Shown here: piece after piece, positions 10,011-20,795 of the stretch
How positions within the stretch are numbered: position 1 is the stretch's first letter
Layout of the letters: every line of letters begins with the position of its first letter
NCBI GenBank assembly: GCA_020912385.1
Contig: CP087222.1
Location: forward strand, 682,001 to 746,000
DNA from: Neofusicoccum parvum
Lineage: Eukaryota > Ascomycota > Dothideomycetes > Botryosphaeriales > Botryosphaeriaceae
Direction of reading: 5' to 3'
DNA length: 64,000 bases
The notes under the pieces: generated by a model
What the model was told of the DNA's origin: nothing
The model's input: only the letters and a program-made list of their open reading frames with translations
Database searches by the model: none
Made by a program: the position numbers and the translations under genes

Positions 10011-11850
10011 ATGGCTCCCGGCTACTCAGTTTGTCTTCCCTAACGCTCTAGTTTTGCCCAGCTAACATCATTTGCCGGCACACGCTCCCGACGGTGGCAA
10101 AAACGGCGACCTGTACAGAGATTACAATGGTTGGTAACTGTTGAGCAAGCCTCTGGTTCGCGTTGACTGACTTGCCCCAGACGACCGCAACGCCACTTCA
10201 GAGGACACCCTCTACACCACCAGCAATGGCGCTCCCTACCCTCATCCGTACGAGACGCAGCGCTGCGGTGAGAACGGTCCGCTATTGCTCCAGGACTTCC
10301 ACCTCGTAGACCTGCTTTCGCACTTCGATCGCGAGCGTATCCCCGAGCGTGTTGTCCACGCCAAGGGTAGCGGTGCGCACGGTTTCTACAAGACGACAGA
10401 CCCACTCGACGACCTCTCGTCTGCCGACATTTTCAAGGCCGGCAAGCAATGCCCCATAAGCATTCGTTTCTCCACCGTCGGTGGTGAGCGCGGCTCGCAT
10501 GACTGCGCCCGTGACCCGCGTGGATTCTCGGTCAAGTTCCGCACTGACGAGGGCAATTGGGATATGGTCGCGAACAACACTCCAGTTTTCTTCCTGCGCG
10601 ATCCTGCCAAATTCCCCCACTTCATCCACACGCAAAAGCGCGACCCGGCGACCAACCTTACCCACGCTGACGACTCGACCATGTTCTGGGACTACCTGTC
10701 CCAGAACCCTGAGTCTGTTCATCAGGTCATGGTCCTCATGGGCGACCGTGGCATTCCCAACGGCTACCGTTTCATGAACGGTTACTCTGGTCATACGATG
10801 AAGCTCGTCAACAAGAACGGCCAGTGGGTCTACGCTCAATTCCACTTCAAATCGAAGCAGGGCATCAAGTTTTTCACCCAGGAAGAGTCTGCCAACCAGG
10901 GACCCGACCACGCGCAGAAGGACCTCTTCTTCGCGATCGAGGAGGGTAACTACCCTGGTTGGGACTGTTACGTGCAGACCATGACACCCCAGCAGGCTGA
11001 GGAGGCATGGGAGCAGAAGAAGATCAACGTCTTCGACCTGACACACGTCTGGCCGCAGACTGAGTATCCTCTCCGCAAGTATGGCGAATTCTTCCTGAAC
11101 GAGAACGCCAGGAATTACTTCGCCGAGATTGAGCAGGTGGCCTTCAACCCCTCGCACATGCCTCCGGGTATCGAGCCTACCGCCGACCCGGTTCTCCAGT
11201 CTCGTCTGTTCTCTTACCCTGATACCCACCGCCACCGTGTTGGCGTCAATTACCAGCAATTGCCCGTGAATGCACCTCGTGTGCCATACAGGATGGCCAA
11301 CTTCCAGCGTGATGGAGGCATGTCGTTCTACAATCAGGGCAGCCGCCCCAATTACCTCTCGTCGATCCAGCCCATCAAGTTCCGCAAGAGGACCCTTGAC
11401 CTCAACAAGACGCACGGCCACTTCATCGGCGAGGCCGTGACCTTCTTATCCGAAATCAGACCCGAGGACTTCAACGCACCGCGCGCACTGTGGGAGAAGG
11501 TCTTCGACGACGGCGCCAAGGAGCGGTTCGTCAACAACGTGTCAGGCCACATGGCCAACTGCCGCAAGGAGGAGATCATCAAACGCCAGATCGCCATCTT
11601 CCGCGAGGTATCGGATGACCTGGCATCCCGCCTGGAGAAGGCCACCGGTGTCAAGGGTTATGATGGCATCTCCGGCCTGCGCTTCAATGGCTCGCACAAT
11701 GGCATGGCTAAGAAGCCCGACCTTCGCGCCGCAAACGGCATGACCGGCAACATCAGCTTCAGTGCCGCTGACAACAACGGCGCGCCTCGCAAGGGAACCC
11801 ACAAGGCAGACTTGTTGGACGGGTCGAATGGCGTGGCCAACGGTCACTAG
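10011..11850 (+). CDS. Catalase (monofunctional haem catalase)
   Basis: The product converts H2O2 to water and oxygen. The distal site motif FDRERIPERVVHAKG contains the catalytic His (about residue 81). The conserved FLRDPAKFPHFIHTQKRDP segment follows. The proximal haem signature RLFSYPDTH carries the Tyr ligand. The model has exons 10011-10028, 10084-10129 and 10181-11850, giving 577 residues with a Gly/Asn-rich C-terminal extension and no SKL-type peroxisomal tail. Intron 2 is a normal GT-AG intron. Intron 1 is odd: the frame only works if it ends ...CACAC before GCTCCCGAC, a GT-AC boundary, although its CTAAC branch site sits 18 nt upstream as usual. No in-frame AG acceptor is available. 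This could be a sequence error, a noncanonical splice or a defect. The enzyme identity is certain; the first six residues are not. Confidence 0.93.
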
Positions 11851-13632
11851 ATGATGTGTGACGAGGATTCAGTTGGGGGATATTAGGGAAATGATTATGG
11901 TGTAGCAACGTGATTTTGCTTTTGGTAATGTTTAGCTATGTATACTAGCGTGTTTGTTTCATGAACGATGAGAATTCAGTGGTCTACACACCGAAATGGC
12001 ATCTCACGTCCATTTGAGGCTGCAAGCTGAAGTCCACAATCTGTCTCACTTGATTTGAAATTCCCAGGTTTTGGGAGAGCAGGTGCGGTGTCACTACATC
12101 AGAGACAAGCATTCTCCATTGGTACCTTACTTCTCACCATGCGTTCCAGATGAACCGGCATCGCGTATATCTCACGTCCTGGCGGTAGTGGTAGCACCAG
12201 CGCCACCCAAACATGGCGGCCTTATCAATGACGTAACGAGACTTCAATATCGGCACAGGCATCAGAAACCTGCGGATGACAGGGCAACAAAGAAATCATC
12301 CGGAGATGCACAAACTGGCCGTGCTTCATCTTGCCACGCGGTCTGCAGGATGCACGCGCTATGTGGCTAGCTGCTTTTCCATCACCCGCGCGCACCTGCC
12401 GCCTGCCACCGCACCTCGTCGGCGTTGACGCACGGATGATGGCACTTCGGCATTGGCGAGCGCGCTGGATGTGCCGACGGCTGGTGGCTTGACGTCGCTT
12501 GGAGAGGCTCTTCGGGGGCTGCCGAATCGCGGGCCACCCATTCCCGCATTACGCAGGATGACGTCGGAATCGGCCGCGCTGCCGTTGGGTGCTCGGGGTG
12601 TAGCTGGCAGGGTGTGCGGATTACTTGCAGGGCGACGTTGCTGGCATTGCGGTATTCGCTCGGGCGAGTTCTAGAATTTTTAGGATGACTGTCGAAAATC
12701 CGATGGGCCTTTGGGGCTAGACCTTTAGTAGTGCGTAAGCGAAAGATCAGGCTGGTGGTGGTGAAGGGACTGGCGTGGAGGATTAGCAAGATCTCTGTTT
12801 CTGGACCATTTGCTGTGAAGCAGGGATCTGCTTTGAATTTCCAACTTTTTTTTTCTGGGCCCGCGTTGAGTAAATTGCCAGTCGCCGATCTTTGTTGCTG
12901 GATGAAGTCTTCAAGGTTGTGGCTGTCGACGTCAAGCTTTCATCATGTGGGTCCGGACGGAAAGAAGCTCATTATTCAGCTGCCGGTAGTCTGCGTCAGC
13001 CGCTAGTTGCCCACAAGTGACATGCATAAACTGCCGGCCGTCTTGTAGGTAATTGAACCGGATTTCTACAGAACTGCTCGAGGGTGTTCAGTTCCCGTCG
13101 TCCTAATTGACTGCTAATAAACATAACGATGTCTCGAGTGCATCGTGATTGAATGTCAAGCAGCGTACATATACTACTGTGCTAACTGGGCTGCTTAGCC
13201 TCTGGCTCTTTCTCTCTCTCTCTCTCCTTAACCTAACAATAACTTTGTACATATCCTTCTACTAACAAAGTCAAGACCCTTCTCACGTCTGGCAGTCTGC
13301 CCTCTAATCAGCTTTGGACTCTGAGCCGCTCGCACGGACCATCCACCACACCTTCCGACAACATTGGAGCGCTCGCCCTGCACTGTCGACTGTGTCTTCC
13401 ATCTGGATTCGTGACGCATATTTCAGCCATTGTTGCTCCACGGACAAGCTTTCTTGCCGAGACATGCCCCTAAAGATACGATGCAAGCATGGCGCAAGGC
13501 AACAACCCTATTCTAGAGTAGCGCGTCGCGGGTGCCTGACGAATCCTACGCTAACGTGCTCTCACTTGCACATAAATATAGCGTATTGTCCGACATCATC
13601 TCTTCGCAGAGCCCAACGGCAAACCCGCCATC
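11851..13632. other. Intergenic, no supportable gene
   Basis: This stretch of 1.8 kb lies between the catalase stop and the F-box-like gene. The first 250 bp are AT-rich 3' flank. The middle has only short, unrelated open frames. A (TC)8 microsatellite at 13211-13226 lies in the upstream region of the next gene. Nothing resembling a tRNA or a coding exon was seen. Confidence 0.45.
13211..13226 (+). repeat. (TC)8 microsatellite
   Basis: Eight perfect TC units lie about 400 bp upstream of the F-box-like gene. Pyrimidine tracts of this type are frequent in fungal promoters. Confidence 0.8.
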
Positions 13633-15099
13633 ATGGCAAGAACAAAGGCGAGACCTAGCACGATTGTGACAAGGTTGCAGACAATGCTGGGACAACGCCG
13701 CAAAACAGATCCATCGTATCCGCCAGACGGCGAGCCGCGCGACTCATTTCCCTTACCTCCGGAACTCACGCAGCGTATACTATTCTTTGCGTCCGAGCCA
13801 ACCATTACCTACGATCGCCGGGAAAGGACCTTCAAATATGCCGGACTCAGGGATTTGGGCCACCCGCCGACTGACATCCAGAATGCCCGTCTTGTCTGCA
13901 AGACCTTCGCTGAGCTGGGAGCCCCTTTTCTCTTCACCCGTCTCTGGGTCTCCGCAGACTACACTCAGCTTGCCCACGTAAAACACGTGGCCCAGCACCC
14001 TCACCTATCCAAAGCAGTACGCCACCTGGTCTACGATTCCAACACCTTCACAGACGACTCCGCCGACAGAGGCATGCCAGAAAAACACAGGCACATCCCA
14101 AAGCGGCTCTTCCACGACCAGGAAGAAATCCTCCTCGGAGAGCTGGACACCCAATGCCTCCTCACAGCGCTCCCCTCCCTGACAGCCGTAACCAAAGCCA
14201 CCTGCAAGATGTACAGCCAACATCTCTACAGCCAGGTCCCCGGCCTCCGCTCTCCGGACCGCAAATCCCACTGGCCCAACGCCGAAGAAAGCTCCATCCA
14301 CGACCACCGCCCGCTCTACAACCTCCTCACCGCCCTCACCACCACCCCGCACAACATCCGCACCCTCGACCTCTCCTTCCACATCCACCTCCTCCGCGAC
14401 GCCGCTTCCGACCCCACCCGCTTCTCCACCTTCCTCGCCGCCCTCGCCCCCATCACCAACCTCAACCTCGCCGTCGTCACCCCGCCGCCCGAGCCCAACT
14501 ACATCGACGACGACTTCAACTACGCCGACGCCTCCGCCACCTCCACCGCCTCGTACAAAGCGGTCCTCCGCACCGGCGCCCTGGGCCGGCTCGTCAGCGC
14601 CGCCCGCGCCCTGCACCGACTCAAGCTCAACCTATCGCCGGACGGGCAGCGGCGCTCCGGGCACTCTCCATGGCGCTTCGACGTGCCTCTATCCGCGTAC
14701 GTGGGCGACGCCGCCGCGGACGCCGCCGTCTGGTCCGGGCTGCGGTACCTGTACCTGGGGTGCGTGGACGCGCGGGCGGACGAGCTGGCGGCGTTCGTGG
14801 CGGCGCGGCGGGCGACGCTGGCGTGCGTCGAGTTCGACCGGTGCGCGCTGACGCGCGGCCAGTGGGCCGCCGTCGGCGCCGTCGTCGAGCTCGGCTGCGC
14901 CCGCTGGCGCTGGATGAAGCAGAACAACCTCGCCCAGGTCGAGCCCAAGGCCCGCACCGTCGCCGTGCTGCCAGAGGTCGTTGAGAGCGCGAGGGCTGAG
15001 GGGCGCGACGACGTGCCCGTGGAGGTGGAGGCCGACGGGATCTACTTCGAGGCAAAGGATGAGATGTCCACGATCATGTCCGGTTGGGATGATGAGTAG
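13633..15099 (+). CDS. F-box-like domain protein
   Basis: An uninterrupted frame of 488 residues. After a basic lead the segment LPPELTQRILFFASEP (from about residue 41) followed by ARLVCKTFAELGAPFLF is an F-box-like motif, the kind that binds Skp1 in SCF ubiquitin ligases. The rest is a weakly repetitive, leucine-rich region typical of fungal F-box orphans that select substrates. No introns. The second half is extremely GC-rich at third positions, which produces long antisense shadow frames; these are not taken as genes. The final segment is acidic. Partner and substrate cannot be predicted. Confidence 0.75.
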   Translation: MARTKARPSTIVTRLQTMLGQRRKTDPSYPPDGEPRDSFPLPPELTQRILFFASEPTITYDRRERTFKYAGLRDLGHPPTDIQNARLVCKTFAELGAPFLFTRLWVSADYTQLAHVKHVAQHPHLSKAVRHLVYDSNTFTDDSADRGMPEKHRHIPKRLFHDQEEILLGELDTQCLLTALPSLTAVTKATCKMYSQHLYSQVPGLRSPDRKSHWPNAEESSIHDHRPLYNLLTALTTTPHNIRTLDLSFHIHLLRDAASDPTRFSTFLAALAPITNLNLAVVTPPPEPNYIDDDFNYADASATSTASYKAVLRTGALGRLVSAARALHRLKLNLSPDGQRRSGHSPWRFDVPLSAYVGDAAADAAVWSGLRYLYLGCVDARADELAAFVAARRATLACVEFDRCALTRGQWAAVGAVVELGCARWRWMKQNNLAQVEPKARTVAVLPEVVESARAEGRDDVPVEVEADGIYFEAKDEMSTIMSGWDDE

Positions 15100-15592
15100 C
15101 CTGCGGAGCTGGGTGGATGGCTTTTTTTTTGTTCTTCTGCATGCATTGCGCTCTAGTTGTGCCGTTAGTATAACGTGCTGTAGCACCAATCTTGATCGGA
15201 GGTGTCGCCTTAGGAAGTTAAACTAAGGTCCTGGCCTTGGTATGCCTGATTTTACTGCGGCTTTACCAACGATTTTTCCAGGTAGATAGTGGAGTTTGGG
15301 TTCATAGCATGAAAGTGATGGAAGTCGAGATTATTTCGTACACACCACAGAACCAAACCTGTTCTGGATTTGAGGTCTAGTGAGCATGTATAGCTAAATA
15401 GAGGCGGTTTAACCTGCCATAAGGAGTATGACCGTAGGAACGTTCTCTTGAGAGGGGTTAGCAGCGTTAAGATATTGTGCTCTTCATCGGACCTGGCTCT
15501 TTCTCATTGGCTTTCACTGCCCCTTTCTCCTTGCATTTAATTTCTTCTACTCTAACGCGAACATCATAGCTGTCCACTCCTATCCTCACTCA
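15100..15592. other. Intergenic, convergent 3' ends
   Basis: This AT-rich stretch lies between the stops of the F-box-like gene (+) and the FAD oxidoreductase gene (-). It fits 3' untranslated sequence of both; no other feature seen. Confidence 0.5.
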
Positions 15593-17241
15593 CTATTTCG
15601 ATGATGTAACGAAGCTCTTCAGATATTCAAAGACACCCGACTGACGCTTGCTAGGCTTCGCCTCCTGCCTCGCATGGTTGCCGATCGCGCCGGTAGCATC
15701 CGCCTCAGCAACCGTTGGCAACTCCCTCACCGTCACGAGCCTGTCCTCGGTGATGAGATAGCTCTTCGGCAAGCCCACCTCCTCGATGACCTTCTGCTGC
15801 GCCTCCGACGCCGGAACACCCTGCTCATCGGCCAGCAGCAGCTCGACGACCGCCTTGCCGCAGAGCGTGCCATTCGGCATCCCGTGGCCTGTCGCGCCTG
15901 GTTAGCAAAAAAACTCCCAGCCCCGCGCACCACGGCATCACTCACCCGTGTAACCGCCCGCCAACCACACCCCCTTCGCCACGCCCGGCACCTCCCCCAC
16001 CCACGGCACGTTGTCCCGCGAGTACCCCATGATGCCCGTCCACTGATGCGTGGCCTCCAGCTCCTTGACGCCCTCGGTCTCGCCGCCCAGCTCCATGTAC
16101 TCCAGCAGCCTCCGCCGCAGCCACGCCGCCATGCCCTTGTCCACGACGCTATCGTCCCACACGCCGATGCGCTCGTGATCGGCGGCCCCGTCGCCGCCGC
16201 CGTACATGTAGTGGCCGGCCGGGTTGGGCACGCCCTCGTACGGGCGCTGGTTGAGGTAGTCGTCGCCGTGGGCGGGCTGGCCGCGCTGGCCGCACAGCCC
16301 GTACGAGTTGGGCAGGCGCGGCGCGCCCGGCGGCGGCAGCAGCGCCGACATCTCGCCCCGCACGGGCACGATCAGGTCCGCGAACGACGGCAGCAGGTGC
16401 GAGGTGTAGCCGTTGGTGGCGAGCACGACGGCGCGGGCGCGCACGGCGCCGCGCGGGGTGCGCAGCGTGTGCGGGTGCGAGGCGGCGGCGTCGCCGACGG
16501 TGGCCGTCAGCGCCTCGACCGGCGTGTTGGTCTGCAGGTTGAGCGCGCCGCCGCGCACCAGCTTCTCGAGGATGAAGGTGACGAGCTTGTAGGGCCAGAG
16601 GCTGGCGGCCGCGGTGGTCAGCGTGCAGCCGACGGCCTTGCTGACGCGCGCGGCCGCCAGCGACGCCGGGTCGGTGACCACGGACACGATCTTGCCCAGC
16701 TCCGGGTCCTTTTCCTTGAGCGCGGCCACCTCGCCCTGCGCGACCGCGAACATGTCGGCGGAGTAGTAGGCGCGGCAGCCGGAGAGGCTGCGCCACTCGC
16801 AGGCGACGCTGTTGTCCTCGATGTACGACTTGACGGCGTTGTAGTTCAGCACCTCGAACTGCGTGACGTCGAGGGCGCGGGCGACGGGCAGGACCTGGCA
16901 GTGGCCTGGCGGGCCGGTGTCAGTGCATCGTCGTCGCCAGGCATTGGCCGCGGGCGGGCGGGCGTACCTCCATTGCGGCCGGTGGCTCCCCAGCAGGCCT
17001 CTCGCGCCTCGAGCAGCACGATGCTCTTGCCGTTCGCGCGCGCATCCTCGGCCAGGAAGCGCGCGGCCGAGGTGCCGGTGATGCCGCTGCCGACGATGAC
17101 GATGTCGGCCTCGGCGGGCAGGTCGGGGGTGGTGCGGTGGCCGAGCAGGAAGGCGTTGGGCTCGCTGTGCCAGAAGGACGCGCTGGAGTTGGGGACGGGC
17201 AGCCCCGCGGGCTTGTGCTCCGCCGATGACGTCGGCGCCAT
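15593..17241 (-). CDS. FAD-dependent oxidoreductase (DAO family)
   Basis: Three exons on the minus strand (17241-16968, 16905-15946, 15888-15593) give 509 residues. Near residue 46 the FAD-binding motif DIVIVGSGITGTSAARFL is clear (GxGxxG at 51-56), followed by the Glu that binds the ribose (LLEARE) and a GATGRNGG motif typical of the DAO superfamily. The C-terminal half contains VWLAGGYTGHGMPNG, the second FAD-contacting motif, rebuilt across intron 2. Such enzymes oxidise amino acids, sarcosine-like amines or related substrates; no signal peptide is seen, so a cytosolic location is likely. Exon 2 is extremely GC-rich. The substrate is unknown. Confidence 0.9.
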
Positions 17242-17617
17242 GGCAGCTGTCGTCTGGGCTGCGCTGCTTGTCGTACCGGCTCAGGTGCCCCGCGTTTCGA
17301 GCTTGGCTCTGGTGGACTCGGGGCCGTGTGCAGAGGCGCGCCGTCTCGGGTTTTGTAGCGATGTTTTCGAGCACCTGGGGCGCCCCGTTGCTGCTAAGGG
17401 TGGGCGGAATTGCATGATCGCTTTACTCCGCAGCGGGGCCCAGCGCGCGGCGGCTTCGTGCGCGCCTTGCCGCCCCCGCGATAAGCCCGCGCTCCGGTGT
17501 TCGGTGTACCGGAGTTGGGTGCCTGGTGCCGTTATCACTAGCTCTCCATCAAAAGGACGACTCATCCAGGCAGGTCTGGCTAAGCTTCTCAAGCAATGTC
17601 GCATTTAAACGCCGACT
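17242..17617. other. Upstream region of the FAD oxidoreductase
   Basis: GC-rich sequence directly upstream of the minus-strand oxidoreductase start, ending where the decayed HET gene stops. No convincing TATA element or coding frame. Confidence 0.4.
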
Positions 17618-19112
17618 TCAACTCCGCACGGCTGAGCTTGATTTGTAGTCGAAGCAGCCTTGCTGAAATACTCTGTGCTCTAGTGCTTCATTCCACCCCT
17701 CTTCGGGAAAGTTGTTCTTGTCGTTGAGAAGCGGCAGATCCCACAGATGTCCCTGTAAATGTCATACACTCTCCAAAGCATTGAGGATCCCCAACATAGC
17801 ATTCAGCCTGTCTTCCTCGTACGAAAGATTCCGTGCGGAGAATGTGGATATGTGATGCCAAACGTCGTTTCGCAACTTTCTTCCATCATCGTGATAAATG
17901 CCGGAAGGAAAGGACGGCGCCTTTGTCAATCCTCTCTTTTTTTTTTCTGTCCTGGAGTTGGCGCAATGGCTCATCTATCCCTTCTGCAGCTTCTTCGTTG
18001 TTGCATTCGAAGTAAGTTTGTTGGTCGGTGAATGTAAGCCTTCTTCTTGATAGCAACGCTTCCTGGTAAGTCTACCCCCGAGAAGCCCATTTCGAGTGCG
18101 CTATGTGGGTTTCTGGATGAGCGTATACTACTGATAGTAGGCGATTTCTAACGACGGCGTGGGGTTGCCGTCTTTTTGAAGTGCCATTGACTCCAGGTAA
18201 ACCATGTTCAGGACCGTCGCCAGCAGCTGCGATAACAGTGAGATGTGCATGTTGGTAGATGAGATGCATTTTGTCGATCTGATGGTGCTTCTCCGCACAT
18301 GCGTGTTGGGAAATGCAGTATCTGTCCACCCAGAGAAAGGGGATGTTCAAGATTTGTGCGACCTCCTGCGCGACTGCAATGTTTTTTGGAATAGAATCAG
18401 GTGAGAAATGACATTCGGAACCGTCAGACATTGACACGGGAGACCCCCAAACGTAAGAAAGCGCTGCATATTTCACCCCTGCTGTGATTGGTACGATCGA
18501 TTTTGTGCGTACATCGATTGCTCTCATTCCTGGGACCAGGTCTGCTCCTCCCGGGCCCTGTCCACAAGTTCTGCTGTGGGTCGTGCAACATGTGTCAATA
18601 CATTTCTGGATCAGAGGAAAGTCTACATTCGATTCCGCCACGAGCCTTTGTGCGATTTGCGTTTCTGTGGGTGATATGCCTGGGGTCTGAATCACAGAGA
18701 AAAATCCATTGGCACGCGGAGAGAAATACCCGGTTGGGAGGCCGGACTCCGAATCTTGCCAGACCAGACAGTATGCTTTATTGTGGACAATGCCTTGCAG
18801 ATCGTTGACGTATAGCATCTCCGGATTTTCCCAACTAAAGCGGCGGGCCATCAGTTGAACCGCATGAGGCGGGGGTTGGAAGGTAGGTCACCACGGGTGT
18901 GTCAACTGAACAAGCGAGCAAAGTGGGCATGTTGGATGGTAACCGGTTTTTGCAAGCTGAGGCAATTCCGCAATCAAAGTAACTTCCTGTGGATCCGGAT
19001 CGGAAAGATGTGCCCCGAGATCTATCGTCGAACATGAAGAACAGAGCGACGAGTTACTGCCCTGGTGGTCCAACAACGTATCTGAGAGACCTTGACCAGA
19101 GGCCGAGTCCAT
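17618..19112 (-). pseudogene. HET-domain (heterokaryon incompatibility) pseudogene
   Basis: The minus strand encodes a typical HET protein: ATG at 19112, a Cys-rich lead (LCSSCSTIDL, CPLCSL), a 60-nt intron (18894-18835), then the HET core with ALSYVWG, LWVDRYCISQ, a QIDKMHLIYQHAHLTV block and GLPGV. Three breaks follow. A TAG stop at 18074-18072 replaces the Trp of the near-universal RGWTYQE motif, with TYQEALLSRRRL and YFEC continuing in frame behind it. A run of ten A's (17946-17937) shifts the frame by one. A TGA at 17764-17762 interrupts the C-terminal region, which continues in that frame to 17618. HET proteins control vegetative incompatibility and cell death; this copy can make at most a truncated product of about 330 residues. 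The stops fit G-to-A changes. Confidence 0.8.
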
Positions 19113-20143
19113 CTTGCAGGGAAAGACGCAAAAAGCGAAAGGGTATGTCTTGTCATTGCCACGGCTGGCAGTAAGGAAGATGCTCGTTCCATAAGCTCAA
19201 GGCTGAATGAAACCGCGATGACGTGGCTGCGTTTGTGTCATCCTGCCTTGGCACAACAGGTTTGGGGTCCAGGGCACTCGGCCCAGCCCGGCATACAGGA
19301 AGTGACATGTGCTTCTTATGCACGGCGCGCCGAAAGGAGAGCTATCCTTGGTACCAAGGGGCTGGGGGCCGTGGCTGGCGTCATGTGCTGGAGGCAACGC
19401 GCATGCTCCGCTGTCATCTTGGAGCTGAATGCACCGCGGGCTGGCATGGGCCACCGTAGGGTCGCAGGGCCATGCAGAAGCCAGAGTCCGGAGAGGCCGA
19501 CGCGCGGCGGCGGTGGTGGGTGGTGTTCAGCCCTGCCGCGAGAAAGTCAGGGAGGAGGCCCGCCAAGTGCGCTAAACCTTAGCTCCCGCGCATCGGCCTG
19601 AGGCCAATGAGATCAGCGGCTGCCCCGCTATTTGCCAGGACGCCAGGACGGATCGCCCTCAGGAGCGTGGCAAGTAAAGCGATGAGACACAAATCAGCGC
19701 TCTAGGGGAGCCAATTTGAGTGGCCAAATCGAGAGTCGCATGTGCAGATTGGGTGGTGCCATTGGGTGATGTGCAATCCAAATATTGAAATTCGAGCTCC
19801 CGAGGAGCCGATGAAAGAAGCTATTGATACAAGAATCGTCGAAGGGGGTATAAGGGTTTTCCAATCCAACTGTACAAATCCAGAATCCTCCGCATTAAGA
19901 ATCCATGCAATCCGTTTCGTCCCCGCCGCAGCCTCGGCTGCCTGGCTAGCAGGCCAAGCGGCTCCTCTTGTCCCCTTCCATCTTGATTCTCGGTGGTATC
20001 ATTGATCGTGGGTGTCGTTGACTCGTTCCCAGAGCCAAGCTGGTAGATAGTGTCCAAAGAACGAGAGAGTCAATCTCTAAAGAAGCAGCATTCCTGCACC
20101 GCAATCTTGGTTTCGAAGAGAAAGTGGGGTCCAGCCGTCGCAA
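19113..20143. other. Intergenic, no supportable gene
   Basis: This stretch holds upstream sequence of the HET relic and the 3' flank of the small SR-rich gene. Short open frames occur (for example 19092-19601 plus) but are Gly/Arg-rich and not family-like. It is more AT-rich toward 19700-20100. Confidence 0.4.
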
Positions 20144-20167
20144 TAAACGCCATGGCCATGGCGTTTA
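20144..20167. repeat. 24-bp perfect palindrome at a gene end
   Basis: The 12-bp arm TAAACGCCATGG is followed at once by its reverse complement, so the duplex is a perfect inverted repeat with no loop. It covers the TAA stop of the minus-strand gene ending at 20165. In RNA it could fold as a hairpin right after the stop codon. It may be a protein-binding site or a 3' end signal; function is unknown. Confidence 0.85.
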
Positions 20168-20689
20168 ATGGGAGTCATGGCTTTCGCCGCGGAAATGATG
20201 ATACGCCCCCTTGACCGACTCCCGCACGCTGAAGCCGCCGAACAGCCATTGGTTGGAGTGGCGGCCGTAGTAGTAGGAGTAGCTGCTGTCGGTGCTCTGG
20301 CGCTTCTGGCTGAGCGGGGTAGGCGACCTGGTGGAGCTGGTTGTCGAGTCGGTCGACACGTGACGCAGCTGCTGGCCCCTCGTCGGCGACGTCGAGGACG
20401 AGCTAGAGGTGCTGAGGCGGCTGGGAGGCATGGGCGAGCGCGAGCGCGAGCGCGACACCCGCGACCGGCTCCTTGAGCGCTCCCTGATCTTTTCCTTGAT
20501 GGCGCCGAAGAAGTTCTGCTCAGCCGAGGGCGTCGAGCGGGGCGCGGGCTTGTTGAAGCAGAAGGTTTGCGAGGTCGCGTCGGGCGACATGGGCTCGGAG
20601 GAGGCCCGCGTGGAGGTGGAGGACTGGGTGTATGTGCGGTGGGCCATGTTGCTCTGAGGGCGGGCGGTGGAGCTGTGGGTGCTGTCCAT
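20165..20689 (-). CDS. Small Ser/Arg-rich conserved-looking hypothetical protein
   Basis: Single-exon minus-strand frame, 174 residues, ATG at 20689. The N-terminal two thirds is Ser/Thr/Pro-rich with an SR-type tract (RERSRSRSRVSRSRSRS) near residues 70-90. The C-terminus is structured-looking and Trp/Phe/Tyr-containing (HSNQWLFGGFSVRESVKG), the kind of short conserved tail seen in small fungal orphans. No signal peptide or membrane segment. A TATA-like element sits about 100 bp upstream. The SR tract could be phosphorylated; function is unknown. Confidence 0.7.
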   Translation of the reverse strand: MDSTHSSTARPQSNMAHRTYTQSSTSTRASSEPMSPDATSQTFCFNKPAPRSTPSAEQNFFGAIKEKIRERSRSRSRVSRSRSRSPMPPSRLSTSSSSSTSPTRGQQLRHVSTDSTTSSTRSPTPLSQKRQSTDSSYSYYYGRHSNQWLFGGFSVRESVKGAYHHFRGESHDSH

Positions 20690-20787
20690 TGAGTGCCGGT
20701 GAGGTCAAGTTTGGGTTGCCTTCGGTGCCGTGGATGTTTGAGGAAGGTCGGATAGAGGGCGGACAGGAGAAGCAGGAGGCCGCGTCG

Positions 20788-20795
20788 CTTTATAT
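20788..20795 (-). promoter_or_regulatory. TATA box of the SR-rich gene
   Basis: ATATAAAG on the minus strand, about 100 bp upstream of the ATG at 20689; position and sequence fit a core promoter element. Confidence 0.4.

Noticed and set aside
14005..15189. Several long minus-strand and second plus-strand frames over the F-box-like gene
   Set aside because: They are shadows of a gene with very GC-rich third positions; only the 13633-15099 frame has domain-like sequence.
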